From the NCBI GenBank assembly GCA_027924645.1, contig BSBN01000860.1, positions 4,216,001-4,280,000 of the forward strand: a DNA stretch of 64,000 nt, read 5' to 3'. Position 1 is the first letter of the stretch, and each line of letters opens with the position of its first letter. The notes under the pieces are model-generated. The model searched no databases. It was not told where the DNA came from and saw nothing but the letters and a program-made list of their open reading frames with translations. Below, in pieces: positions 11,685-24,338 of the stretch. Position numbers and translations under genes: made by a program. Source of the stretch: Cunninghamia lanceolata. Its lineage: Eukaryota > Streptophyta > Pinopsida > Cupressales > Cupressaceae.

Positions 11685-12063
11685 ACCAGAGATGTACCCC
11701 TGGGCGACATGCAAATGCCCCACTACACATGCTGTGGGTAAATAAGGATACAAGATCTTGGGGGCCTCTTAATGTTGACGCGATAGAGGGCAAACCTGTG
11801 AGGTTTGAACTTGGGTTGTTGGCACTAAAGGCAAGAAGCCCCACCATTTCACCACAGGGTCTCCCCTTCTTCAAACCAGGGATGTACCCTTGGGCGACAT
11901 GCAAATGCCCCACTCCACATGCCGTGGGTAAATCAGGATACAAGATCTTGGGGGCCCCTCAATTGTTGACGTGGTAGAGAGCAACCTCGTGAGGTTTGAA
12001 CCTGGGTTGTTAGCACTATAGGCAAGAAGCCCCACCATTTCACCACAGGGTCTCCCCTCTTTG
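11685..12063 (-). repeat. Two tandem tRNA-derived SINE-like units (190 bp each)
   Basis: Units 11685-11874 and 11875-12063 are about 90% alike by eye and lie head to tail. On the minus strand each begins near GACCCTGTGGTGAAATGGTG, resembling a tRNA A box (TGGTGAAATGGT at 12034-12045 in the right unit). About 38 bases on comes AGGTTCAAACCTC (11992-12003), a good B box. This spacing is that of an internal RNA polymerase III promoter. Both end without a clear poly(A). They could also be duplicated tRNA pseudogene-derived repeats. Confidence 0.6.
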
Positions 12064-14260
12064 AGGCTCATTTTTGTCCCTAAGTGAAATTGAATGATTT
12101 TTTTCGATTCTTAGGAATTAAATGAAAGGTTTGTAAAATCATGTTTTCATTTACTCTTTTCCTTGAAATATTTCACTACACTTGTCCAAGATTGTTTTCA
12201 TTTAGCACTAAATAAGTCTTGTTTGAATAAAATGCATATTATTGTGACCTAATTAGTGGATAGGCTTTTTCCTGTGGGCTTTCCAGTCCACAAAACTCAT
12301 GTACAAAAATGTTGTCTCACATAAGATAATATCATTTATCGTCAACATTATTTGATTTTATAGGAATGATTAGAAGAAGTGGTTGAGATGGAGTTGATAT
12401 GGTGCATTGCCATGTAAGTCCTCCCCAGTTCCAACCAAGTCCAGAGCTAGATGTGGCTGTTGAGGTGTGGCCTTGACATGCAAATGATCCAAGTTTGAGC
12501 CTGGTTAAGTCCAATCTTTGCTATGCAATTAATCCGAAGAGCCTGGGAAGGATGTAGTGGTTGAGACCTGGCATTGCCAAGTAAATTCCCAAGTGTGCTC
12601 TATGCTTACCTTAGACATTACCGTACAAACCACCAAGGCTCACAACCTAATGGTACAAGGAATTGGTTTTCCATGTTCCTTACTTATTGTTCACATAATA
12701 GATCCCTCTAGATTTCAAACTGTGCCTTCTCTATAAAGTTTCAGCATTTTGATTCATGCGTGCAATTTATTTTGTTAAGTTTTTTATTAATATTAACACT
12801 TTTTAGAGCATTTAATGTGAAGTTATCTTTATAGGTAAATATTTTTTACCAATACTACATTAACAATATTATTTTATTTAAGTTTATATTGTCATAGCTG
12901 TACTGTATAAATTACTTACATATTTATATAAATAATTTTATATAATATAAATAAATGAAATAATTGATTATGTGTTTTAATGATTTATTTTTAATTTAAT
13001 TATGTCTTAGCTTTTAAAACTTTTGGATAAATAACAAAATGAAAATGTTAATTTTCAGAGCAAGCACAAGAAAATAATCTACATGCATCAACTTAACACA
13101 TATCTTGCAATGGAGAGGAAAAATATGTTCTACCTCATTTTCATAATTTTCAAGCATCTGAACTGGGAGTTGGCCATCTAGATTGTGTTAATATAACTCA
13201 ATTTTGAATCTTATTGACCCAACAAATTCTCAGTACATATCTGTGTATAATTAATTGGGAGTTGCCTTACCTTAAAAGTTCCAATCAGTGTGCCTATTGC
13301 AACTTAGAGTGCAATTGCTAGTTTGTTAACAAGTAAGCCTGACTGTAAAAGAGTTCATCAAACTTTTAGTCAAACGAAGAAATGTCGTCTTTGAACAAAA
13401 TATCTCTGCACCAGTACTAAGTGTCCATTCCCTCTTTGGAAAGTTGTATCAGCTCACAATGTGTGAGGCAAGTGCAATTAGCATGGTAGGGGTTGAGGAA
13501 TAATCTCCTTTAGCATTGATACCGTACATGGAGATTTTATATTGTGTTATTTGTGAATCAACTAAAGAATACACGACATTGAAAACTGAAAACAAAGATG
13601 GATTCATATAGAAAAATTAGGGCAGGTATTACATGTAGTCCAATAACGCATCAAATTTGATAACAAAGAATGATACCAAATGATTTGGGTGGAGATGTTC
13701 CACCTATTATATGGATCATGAGGGGGAATGCCCTAGGCAAATGAGGATCCCAATATATGATAACCCCCACTCCCTCACAACCACAACCACCAAAAATGTA
13801 AAATGAAAATAACTTGCTTCTTTTAGACCAAAAGCTGGCCATTAAAGGTGTCAACCAAGGAGATATTATAACACTATAAAGTTCTCATCTTCTTATGTGC
13901 AGTTAGCTTTCCTATTTTTTTAGTCTAAACAAGTCACCAGGAAAATCAGGGTCCTTGTCCTCATACCTATATTATTATCTCTTTATGTTTATATATAAAT
14001 AATAGTTGTATCAATGTTCATTTACGATTGCACCCTTATTTGACAACTGTGCCCCTATCCTCTCCTTTGTACCCTATATCTCTTGGTTTGAACAGACATA
14101 TTCGGTTTGAGGTAGTTCTTAATAAAATGGACACATTTTCAGGCAATCCTTAGACCTGCTTAAAAAATAATTTGAAGCAGGACTCCTTGCATGGGAAAAC
14201 AACAATTGATAGGAAGTGCAAAATTACTAATGAAGAGGTTGAAAGGAAATGTTTTAAGAA
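12064..14260. other. Intron sequence, nothing recognised
   Basis: Long AT-rich stretch (very AT-rich at about 12780-13040) with no recognisable frame, terminus or RNA gene. Two short similar GTGGTTGAGA...CATTGCCA.GTAA segments near 12380 and 12560 look like decayed repeat remnants. Confidence 0.5.
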
Positions 14261-15175
14261 CTACCTGTTGATGATGTTTTCTTGACAACAACATTAGAAT
14301 AAAACACCAAGTGCTCTATCCTCTCTTGAACAAAGCGTCTCAAATGCTAAACTACGTGATCAAACAAGAACGCTCCAAGGTTCCTTGTACGTGATTTGCA
14401 ATGGATAGCCTCGGTGGTGTGATGTGATTTGCTTTGTGACAAAGGGACTTATGTAGAATTGTCACCTCACTCCATTCAAACAAGTTACTTCCTCCTTATG
14501 AAATGGAACTTTTCAAATTGATTATAAGAAAATGAAAAAAGAGAAAGGGTTGAGAGGATTCTAATCTAAGAACAATGATATAATGCACATGCTATGATAG
14601 ACAAATCCCTCGTGTAACCTTACTCCGCTTCATCATGAGAACCAACAATTACACGAAGCAGGTGCAATCTCCAAAGGTAACTCAATGATTTTCATACTGT
14701 AAACCTCCATCCAAACACCCACAACTGGTGCAATTTGAACGAGCATTCACAATCGAACTTAAGCAAATGTAGTTCAGGCTAACTTTGCACGATGATTTGC
14801 CAGTGACAAACCATCAAAAGTATGAACCAAGGAGGAGTTCATCAAATATCTTTAGCATATACATCACATCAATGAACTTTATCTACCCTACTATTTAAGC
14901 TTCTTGGAAACACATCTCCGTCATATTCAAGAACTTGAAACCATGCTAACATTTCAAAGCCACAAGATCACCATGCAAAACAACAACAATGAGCTTGTAT
15001 TACTTTTGAAATGTGTGATTACAACAATCTCATGTCTCTCTTCATGACTTCGAAGAGTTCCCTCTCTACTCTACTCCTACTTGATCTCTACTTCTAATGA
15101 TTCTCCTCTAATGTCCCTCTAATGATCATCTTCTAATTCTAGTAATGTCCTTTTTTACAAATGAGAGTAGTGAGC

Positions 15176-15184
15176 CTTATATAG
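15176..15184 (+). promoter_or_regulatory. TATA box of giant LTR copy A
   Basis: CTTATATAG in the setting GAGTAGTGAGC-CTTATATAG-AGCTC. The equivalent place in copies B and C reads GGCCTTTATATAG, so a TATA box is conserved in all three LTRs about 0.9 kb from their starts. It is the likely start region for element RNA; no transcript data are available. Confidence 0.6.
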
Positions 15185-16079
15185 AGCTCAAGAATTACAA
15201 CGAATGGCTTAGATTGATTTAGCAATTAACGGCCGAGATTGAGACAACAAGGCAGTTTGTTACAAAATTTGCTATTCTTAGAACATGAAAGAGGCAATGA
15301 AGGCACGTTTCCCAATGTGATAAGCATCTCTGGAGCATCTTTATGGTGGGCCCTCTTACGTGGCAGAATGCGATTGGCTTGATGATGTGTACGTGCCACC
15401 TCAACATCTTTGAATGAACTAGTGTGATTCACTTCATGTTCACTTTACTTAGAATATTTTCTTGTTGTTGTCTTGATGTAACTCATGGATCGCTTTGATG
15501 ATCATGCTCATCTCTCATCTTGTGATGTTGTTGTGCTTGTGCAGGATCATGCCTTTGGACAGTTGCACGGACTCATGGAGTAGACTAGTGCCTGATGAGA
15601 GTTCTTCTTGTCTGGCACATGATATGTGAGCTTCTGGATGATGACCTCCTTCAAGATGTGCATGGTGAAGTGACAACCTTTCATTGATCCTCGCCTCGAA
15701 TGGATGATGCTCTTGATGATGAACTACACTTGTAACCTTATGACTAGCTCCCCTTCGCATGGCGTTGATGTCTACGAAGTCTTCAAAGTAAGATGAACTT
15801 GATGCAGGAGCTCTCCTCCATGTGGTGATAATGACTAACTTGAGCAATTTTCCTCCACCTTCCAAACTTCTCATGTATGAGCTCTCGCTATTCATCTCCT
15901 TGGATCCTTCATCACCTACAAGAAGAAACACATCAAATTAAGACTCGATATAAAGGATTTTCAACAACAAATTATAGTCACTTTATGTATGTGGGATTAA
16001 AACAATGACATTCCAAGGCATCCATCACTTGTCAAAATCAAACTTGGAAAGCTACACTTTGAATTCACTTGACAATTCA

Positions 16080-18600
16080 CCTCTCTTTCTTGGTCGACCA
16101 GCTTGAGCGGGTTTGAAGGGCATGTCTGGACTGTGGAACGTGAAATTCCATGCTTGAGTGTCTAGGCCGACCTTCTTGGGCGGGTTTAGAGGTGATAGGT
16201 GGAGAGTGTCTTGTGAATGACATGACATTGTCCAGGCAAAGTGCTCAAGACCGCCTAGCATGGGATTGGAGGTTGCATGTGGATTTTCATTACTTAAGCA
16301 TTTTTTGGGATTTACTTTGATAATTTAAGAGCTCCTTCGCTTGCTTCCTTGATAATACAACCTCCTTGCATGAGATGGAAATCCTTAGAAGGATGGGCGG
16401 ATTTGAAGACAGGGTATGGAGTGTGTGATGTAGATATCCATGTTCTAGGCTCTTGGCCGCCTAAGTTGAGCGGCTTTGGAAGGGGTGAGTGGAATATGCA
16501 TTGTGGAGGACGTGTAGTCCAAGCAGGGAGATGAAGACCGCCTAGCAAGGGCGGGTTTAAGGGAGGTATGTGGATTGTTATCACTTAATGTTCATTCCTC
16601 TCCTCATGAAGACCATTCTCTTGAACTTGCCTAAGACTTAGCCATTTTGAGATGCTTGTGAAGTGAGAAGGTAAGCTTTGAGATGTTAGATGATGATGTC
16701 CATCTGCATTGGTGAAGTCTGCTTAAGAAGGGTGAAATTGGAGGTGTTAGTTGGATTTTGCAACTTAGAACATCCTTCACCCATCTAGGCCTGATTGCCA
16801 TACCTATGAAGTGCTTAATTCACTAATCTCTCCTTACAAATTGTAGTGTCTTCACTTTGAGCGGCTTAGGAGGTAGTGTATGGACTGTTTCATGTGAAAG
16901 AAGGCATAATCCACAAACACCCCTTGAGGCCGCCCAAGTAGGGCGGGTTTGAGGGTACCCCTTGGATTATCCTTCAAAATGCCTTAAAGTATATTCAAAC
17001 TTATCTAATCTACATGATCTCATTGTACTTGAACTCAAAACATTACAAATTTGATAGGTTTTCTTCTTGAGTGGGTTTAACTGTGTTGTCTGGAGAGTGT
17101 GATGTGCAGGAGGTGACATAGTCCAAGCATGGAGCTCAAGGCCGCCTAGCATGGGCGGGTTTGGAAGAGGTGTCTGGATTTTGTCACTTAGAGCCCTCTC
17201 CTCATGAAGATGTCTCTATCCTTCCATAAGACTTAGTCAATTTCCCAAACTTTCTTCTTCTTGAATGTCTCTCTCTACGATGAGGCATCATGGTGAGTTT
17301 AGACTGAATAGTTGCAATGTTTAGACACCATAATTCCAAGCTTACCTCTCTAGGATGATCCTCTCAAGCATGTGAAGCATCATGATGAGTTAGGGAGTCA
17401 AGATAGAGTATTTGCATTGCTCTGACATCAAAACTCCAACCTGACCTCTCTAGGCCGCCTAGGTAGGGCGGGTTTGAGAGTAGGTCTTGGATTTTGGCAC
17501 TTAGACACTTCTCATTGCTTGAACTTGACTATATCCTTTCCTTATGATGTCATGTTGATCATACTTATCACACAAACCTTGTAAATTGCATTGTCCTTTA
17601 CCCTGGGCGGTTTGGAAGGTATTGTCTAGAGTGTTTCATGTGTCAGGTGGCATAGTCTAGAAGGGCCTCTTGAGGCCGCCCAAGTAGGGCGGGTTTAGGG
17701 GCGACCCTTGGACTTTGACTTCAAACTCACTGAATGCCTTCAAACCTTCATCTTTTCCATTCAAACTTCATCATCTTTTATGTTTTGTGTTAAAACACTT
17801 CAAAACTTGCTCAATCTCTCCTAGGGCGAGATTGGGGGCTGTGTCTGGAGAGTGTCATGAGGTAGTGAAGACATCATCCATGTCTATATGCTAAAGCCGC
17901 CCAGATAGGGCGGGTTGAGGAGTGACCTTTGGATTTGAACTTGAAACTTACTTGAACTCAATCCTTGCCTACAAACCATCACATCTCAGTGCTCTATGCT
18001 TGCAAAAACTTCAACACTTAACCATTTTCCTCCTAGGGTGGTTTTGAGAGCAGTGTGTGGAGAGATTGATGTGGCAGGAGACAGTGTCCATCAACACCCT
18101 ATGAAACTGCCCAGAATGGGCGGGTTTGGACATGACCCTTGGATTTTAATACTTGAAACATTTCATTTATGTCAATCTAGATCATTGACCTCCTGAATGT
18201 TATCTTCCTCATCCTTCCTTAAGAAAACTTACAAATCATGTCATCTAAGCCCTTAAGCGGTCCTGGAGGTATCATGTGGAGAGATTCATGTGACAGGCGA
18301 CATTGTCTAAGACCCCCTCCTGAGGCCGCCTAGGTAGGGCGGGTTTGGACATGACCCTTGGATTTTTCCTTAAAGTGCATCAAAAACCTCTCAAATGCAT
18401 GAAATCTCCTTATGAGTTCAATATCTTTAATCTCGTGGAGCTTATAGCACTTCAAACTTGACAACATACTCCTAAGACAAGTTGGTGAGTGTTGTATGGA
18501 CAGAGTCTCCTGAAAGTGTCGACACCATCCAGAAGAACTCTGTGAGGCCGCCTAAGTAGAGTGGGCTAGGAAGCAGACCTTGGATTATACCTTTTGGAAG
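16080..18600 (+). repeat. About 218-bp tandem array with GCCGCC/GGGCGG palindromic core
   Basis: At least twelve units share a core like GCCGCCCAAGTAGGGCGGG followed by TTTGRG and, in most, ACCCTTGGATT. Cores lie near 16106, 16181, 16548, 16941, 17154, 17466, 17687, 17908, 18119, 18337 and 18555; from 17466 the spacing is 211-221 bp. Between cores each unit repeats a GTCTGGAGAGT...GTG..AGG...CAT.GTC segment. It is not a CRISPR: units are diverged and spacers are homologous. Confidence 0.88.
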
Positions 18601-18989
18601 CTTGACTATTACTCAAACTCATGAAACCTGTCTTGAAATTCATCCATTCTAATAAGTCCAAAACCCTTACAAGTTTTCATATCAACCCTTTCATATGGAG
18701 ACTTTGACCGAGGAGACATGGGCAAATCTACACTTCCAAATCTACAAACTCAGGAAAAACCTAAACCCTAAAGCAAGCAAAAGCCAGAAAGCGAAAAAAA
18801 CAGGGGGTCCCCATTTGCAATGGGGCGATGTGTGATTACATCACAACACTACCTTTCTTTCATTCTCTCAACAAGCATTCTCTTTGGTATGTGAGTTAAC
18901 TTCAATTTTGCTCAAGCTTGGAATTTCCACTGGACAATTCCTCACAACTACCCACTCTTCAGTTGGAGTTCTACACTAAATATTTCTTA

Positions 18990-21904
18990 CAATTTGTTGG
19001 CAGCATCATTCAGCATGACTATCTCCAGTATCATTGATCTCATGGTGTGAGAATTCTGTTTAACTAGCTGAGGGTTTAGTTCCACCATTTGCGGGATGAG
19101 ACTGACCACTTTTTTGGGGGTAACACCCACTCTTATTTAACAGATTATAAACTTACATCTAACAACAAAATTTCAGCGGAAAGATTAACTAACTATTATG
19201 AAAATAGTATCGAATGCAATAAAATTCAAATTTACAACTAACTTTCATTTTCAGCTGAAATAATCTTTTCTAACAGAATACATATATCCAAGAATAAATT
19301 AACTAACTTTTGATTAACTAACTTTCTCCAATGAAATTCAAATATTAAGATAGGAAGAGAGATTAAGAAAAGTACAACTTGAATAGCTCCCTGCTGATTT
19401 GTTTGTAGATCCTCCTCTGGATTTTGGAAAAATGAATATCAACAAGGGCTTTATCCACCCAACCAAGACCAACTGGTCTCCCGTGCTTCTTCAACCGAAA
19501 AAACCCGACCCTTCACGAGGGTGATTAGCGAGGAATCTAATAACAACAATATGCCTCTGAGCCTGGTGTCAAGAACCTATACCTCTTGATAAATCTTTTC
19601 CCTAAAGGTACCTCCTAACTGGAAATATCACTCTGACTAGTGGTATATCTGGTACTTGATAGCTGACAGATGCCTATATTGCATCGTAACCTTGGCCAAG
19701 GATTTCTAATAATTATCTAACACTACTGTGTCGTCAGCATTCACCCTTGCTCGGCATTGACATTATTTCATATGTTCCTTTTTGGTTACAGGATTGGATG
19801 AAAATCATGTATAATCCACTTGACATACTTATAGACTCATAAGAGATATGGCATAAGAACATTCAGATAGAGAGGTATCCTTTACCTTAGTGACTGAATT
19901 CAAATTTCTTAATGAGAATATACAAGTGGATGTGTATATATATATATAGGTATATAAAGACAAATACTTTTGCAGATTCAAAAGATTTGGAATTGAAAGA
20001 CACATACGAATTCAGGAGATTCATGCATGAATCGCATAATAGAAAATACAGAGTAACAGAATGAATTAAAATCAGGATCAGCTAAGGCTATCCAAAATAA
20101 TGCATTTCTATCCATCGCATGATGAACTATAGTATATTGAAAGGAACCATTGTCTTGCCTGAATAAGCTTTTGCAAGTCGAAGCTGAGGAATATGTGACT
20201 GCAAAGACAAATCCTGATTGCCGGACCGGTTCTTGCTACCGCTCCTATGATATTGATTCGACAAAGTAAGAAAGGTATGAGGCTCACGCTCAAGGATTAT
20301 ATGGTTCGAATTTCTGAGTTGCAGTGATGATTCAAAAGAATGCAATCAATGTTCATAGAATAGCTCACTAATCTTGCGAATGCTTTCTGGAAAAAGGGTG
20401 CGAATGCTTTCTGGCAAAAGGGTGCGAATGCTATTTTTCATGATTGAGTAAAGAATGAGAATGAAAAGGATGAACGCCAACAAATAAAGGTATCCCCCTC
20501 CTTCCCCTCGTCCGCATGCAAGAAGGAACGTTTCCTTCTTGCGTGTGGGCGGAGTGGAGGAGTTACATACAAGATTCTAGCTCGCACACCACTAAGCGCT
20601 CCTCATGAGGTGAGCTATAAATATATTTTATTTAATATACATAAGGAAATAATTCTTACCAACTTGAAATATATACGTATATGTATGTGCCTTGGCCAAG
20701 GCTACGATGATATAGTTGTCTAGGCTTAGACTTAGACAATATTGTTGTTTTTCGATTCTTGTAACCACGCCTCTCCTTGTTGATATCCCTTTTTCCTTGT
20801 CAATTGATTTATCCTGCAACCACTTCAACAATTAATGGAGGTTAAATCATTTCCTTGATACGAACATTAATATATATTATATCCATACATCTGTTCTCAC
20901 ATATAATTGAAAAATATTCGCATATAAAAGAAAATCATCCTCACATAATTATACACATTATCCAACGAATAAATTTTATATTCACATAAAAGCAGTTATA
21001 CACAACTAACAACATAACCAATGTTTCATTGTTCAGAAGAAGGGGATGTAACACATTCAGCACGACTATCTCCAGTATCATTGATCTCATGGTGTGAGAA
21101 TTCTTTTTAACTAGCTGAGGGTTTAGCTCCACCATTTGTGGGATGAGACTGACCACTTTTTTGGGGGTGACATGATCTTTCATATTTGCTTCCTCCAAGA
21201 AGTACAGACTATGGAGCAATTTATTTTCAGGTCTCCTATTTATCATGAGATGTGGGGAGATGCGATCATCTATATTGATACTTGATTGGGATTTTATCCA
21301 CTTTCTTTTGATACCCTGATCAGATATGCTTTTCCCCTTTTTTTGGAGGTTGTCATTCTAAATCCTTACAAGAGCCCCCTAGAACTATCGGGATAATTAC
21401 TTCCTTCTTTCAACCCACCATAGGTATTGGAGGTAGTAAGTACCCTCATTCAGCATGACTAACTCCAGCATCATTGATCTCATGGTGCTGGGATTCTCTT
21501 TAACCAGCCGAGGGTTTAGTTTCACCAATTATGGGATGGGACCTACTGCTTTTTGCGGTGTGACATGATCTTTTTTATTTGCTCTCTGAGAGCTCCAAGA
21601 AGTATAGACTAAGGAGCAATTTATTTTCAGGTCTTCTATTTACCATGAGATGGGGGGAGATACCACCAACTATATTGATACTTGATTGGATTTTTATCCA
21701 CTTTCTTTTGATACTCCAATCAGATATGCTTGGTGCTTTTTCTTTGGGAGGTTGTCTTTCTAAATCCTTATAGGGTCTCCTAGAGCTACTGGGATAATTA
21801 ATTATTTTTTTCAACCCACCATAAGTATTGGAGGTAGTAACCACCCATTGATTCAACTCATTCACAATCAATTGAGGAATATCAGCGAGGTGGTATTCCT
21901 CCAT
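18990..21904 (-). repeat. Triplicated unidentified minus-strand coding-like segment with a 1.9-kb insertion
   Basis: A segment of about 385-400 bp occurs at 21056-21440 and 21443-21850, and its beginning recurs at 19005-19125. On the minus strand the units read (M/I)VNRRPENKLL.SLYFLE and VTPKKVVSLIPQMVELNP. The frame 21904-21575 (109 codons) begins MEEYHLADIPQLIVNELNQW. I do not recognise the protein; it behaves like a retroelement gag fragment. Between the partial first unit and the second lies unrelated sequence (about 19126-21055) that ends GGGGATGTAACA, possibly an LTR of a further element, without a visible target duplication. Confidence 0.55.
20376..20434. repeat. 24-bp tandem repeat, about 2.5 units
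   Basis: GCGAATGCTTTCTGG plus AAAAAGGGT repeats at 20376-20399 and 20400-20423, with a partial third to about 20434. It lies inside the insertion between duplicated units. Confidence 0.85.
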
Positions 21905-22780
21905 GTATTACTACCATAGCTTCCCAACCTCCTCAGTCTCATTCGAGGCAAAGTGGATCAAACTTATTTTTGAATTGAAGACCTTCCCCTTGCTAACAAC
22001 TTGTGTTGGGGAGGCAAGCACATAGAAGTAATTTTTCTATGCTACCAAACTTTTATTGGCCTTGGATGTTAGGACAGGTTTCAAAAGGATGATCCATAAG
22101 GATCAAGATGAATCAAAGTTTATCAGAGGAATCAATTTTAGAGGTTTCAGCTCTCAGAAATGACCTAAAAAATGTGGCAGAGTGAAACTGCTGGTTTGCA
22201 CAGGGGGTCGTTTCTAAACTGCCTCAGCAATTTTATAGTTGCTCTGGCGGTTGTGAAATTGTTAGTCTGCTTGAAGCGGTGGTTTCGTCCCGATATCAGA
22301 AACATGGAATTTGAAGTGAACAGTTTGATGTTTCTTCTCCTAATTTGGCATCTGGGACCTTATAGTGCATGAGGAGGACATCCCAACATCTTTATAAGGA
22401 TAAGATGGAGTTGGATGTGGCACAGGAGGTGGATTTGACTGTTGTAGAACATAGAGAAGTAGAATTACATTGTAATTCACTCTCTAAACTTAACAACGAG
22501 TGTCTAACCAAGTGGAGCAAGATGCAAATTATATTCCAAATACTTCACATCTCATTTAATTTGTCTAATGTCTAATACTAATTCAGTAGTAGTGCATTTG
22601 CCACTAGCAAACCCTTTTTTACCCTTTTGAGGGGTTTCCAGGGTAAAAATCTGTGTGTTCACTTTTCTTTCACAGTCTTCTTTCTTCTCCAACTGTCATT
22701 TATTTGATTATAAGTAGCACAGTCCAATTTATATTGATTCTTAATATCTATAAGCATGTATTTGATGAGATTATGGATCA
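21905..22780. other. Intron sequence, mostly unrecognised
   Basis: The left part may continue the minus-strand unidentified frame (FASNETEEVGKLW near 21950). The remainder has only short frames. A possible LTR end lies at 22780, next to the primer-binding-like site. Confidence 0.4.
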
Positions 22781-22783
22781 ATT

Positions 22784-22796
22784 TGGTATCAGAGTG
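22784..22796 (+). other. Isolated primer-binding-site-like sequence (initiator tRNA-Met)
   Basis: TGGTATCAGAGTG lies three bases after a possible LTR end ...GGATCA, as in copia elements. No gag or matching second LTR was found, so this is probably the left edge of a truncated or miniature element. Confidence 0.4.
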
Positions 22797-23191
22797 GTTT
22801 ACTAATCTTTGGGATTTGTGGAAAATCAGAAGCATGGGCATTTTCTAAATTTTGTAAGCAATCATATCTTATTTAGCCATACCGATAACCTAGTTAGAAT
22901 ATGGATGTGACATTCTTCAATGATATTCTTCCTATAAACAGCTTTCTTAGGATTCACATTATCCCCTCTAAATTAGAAAAAATATCAATAATCAAAGTAA
23001 TGAATGCAAAAGTCTTTGTTACAGTTTGATGTCTGTAATTGCATGTGTAGTTGAAATATTTTAGGTGTTCACATGGTCTCAAACCACCCTTATATTTTAG
23101 CCATTTTGAAGTAAAAAAGGAAAGCGACGCACAAAGAAGAAAATGCTATCCTATATGTTCAAGTTTATTCACTATTTTTAATTTTTTGCAG

Positions 23192-23346
23192 AGGTTGTAG
23201 AACATTCTTGCAACATGGCAAGCTTACAAATGGGTGAGTTTGTGGAGAATGTATCATCCGGCATTGATACTTACAGCATCAGGCAACCTCTAGGAGTTTG
23301 TGCGGGAATATGCCCATTCAACTTTCCAGCTATGATTCCTTTGTGG
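23192..23346 (+). CDS. ALDH6B2: Methylmalonate-semialdehyde dehydrogenase, exon
   Basis: 155 bases. The first two (AG) complete the Glu codon begun at 7217; then come [40 protein letters not shown] and PAMIPLW, in phase to the donor TTGTGG/GTATGT. The block [20 protein letters not shown] is nearly invariant among ALDH6 enzymes and includes the P-F-N-F motif of the NAD-binding domain. The acceptor is TTTTTTGCAG/AG. The next exon should start with M-F-P, which is what is found at 37631. Confidence 0.97.
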
Positions 23347-23700
23347 GTATGTTTTAGTGCATTCAACTGGATCTTCCTTGTTGAAACATTTGAAAACCCA
23401 CATACGATGTTCTTTTATCTAACACCTTAAAAATCCAAAAAAAATGAAAAAAGGAAATTAAATTTAATGTTGGAAATTTCAAATTGAAACTATTATTGAT
23501 ATTGTGTATAACAACAAGATCAGGCCTATGAAACATTGACATTGGTCTAAAGTTATATCATGAAAAATTGAAAAACAAGAGAGGCTCAAGAAACCCATCT
23601 CCATGCCTTTGGAATCTGGAAGTCAAGAATAATAATAATAGTTATACCAAAGCCAAATTTTACTACCTTTTTGGCCACTCTATTGACATGTCTGTTAAAA
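23347..23700. other. Intron sequence, nothing recognised
   Basis: Start of the 14.3-kb intron (23347-37630), up to the outer end of a minus-strand D-like LTR. No feature was seen. Confidence 0.5.
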
Positions 23701-24338
23701 TGTAATATCCCGAATGTAATATTTTCTAATTTGTTGCAAATGTCATCACAAATCATGTATTGCTCTGATTCACTGTATTGTCCTTACCAAAATATGTCAA
23801 CAAACTTGCAATATTTCTGATTTCTTAACTTGCAGACATTTCATCAAACACGTTGCATGCAACTCATAATAGGGTATTTTGGAAAGTAATGAATGAGATC
23901 AGCTACAACTATGAATCAACCTTTTATAGATCAAATTGTTCAATGATAGCATAGAGACATTTTATCAAACAGTTGGCTGCCTTTATTGATACTGAAATGT
24001 TTATAATGAAAATCAGAACTTGCTGATTAAAAAATCAGACTTACATATATTGATAAAACTAGCTTCCAACCTTCCATAGATACCAAGACTCTTGTACTGG
24101 GTATTGTGCTGATGAGGGAATGTAAATCGCTCGTTGAATGGCTGATATGTATCAACAATATGAACAGCAGATAATTTTGTGTAGCTGGGCGGCCAGCACA
24201 AAAACAATAGAAAATGCTCCAAATAGGGCTGCGGCTACACCTAGAAAGGCTGCGGCTTACTTCAGTGAAGGCTTCCAAGCCTTTATCCACGCCAAACCCA
24301 AACGACAATATATGTTGGAAGTGCCTAGCAATGGTAGG
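23701..24338 (-). repeat. D-like LTR, minus orientation, part 1 (split by element 1)
   Basis: The + strand begins TGTAATATCCCG at 23701, the complement of an LTR ending ...ATATTACA. The LTR resumes at 35428 after element 1 and ends ...GGGACATTACA at 36286, so without element 1 it is about 1.5 kb. It ends at the GTAGG (24334-24338) that is duplicated around element 1. Overlapping small frames at 24027-24353 are not supported as genes. Confidence 0.65.

Larger units (their letters stand above)
14266..18848 (+). repeat. Giant solo LTR, copy A (4583 bp), TSD CTACC
   Basis: It starts TGTTGATGATG and ends GATTACATCACAACA, and is flanked on both sides by CTACC (14261-14265 and 18849-18853). It shares its first roughly 1.4 kb and its last 50 bp with copies B (40802-44981) and C (49038-52568). 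Copy C directly precedes a gypsy gag-pol, which shows that these are LTRs. There is no coding domain. A TATA-like CTTATATAG lies at 15176-15184. Between about 16080 and 18600 it holds an array of roughly 218-bp units with a GCCGCC...GGGCGGG core. A hairpin CCCCATTTGCAATGGGG lies at 18809-18825. Confidence 0.93.

Noticed and set aside
16080..18600. Regular GC-rich repeats that could suggest a CRISPR array
   Set aside because: Units are diverged, intervals are homologous rather than unique, and the host is a plant; it is a tandem array in an LTR.
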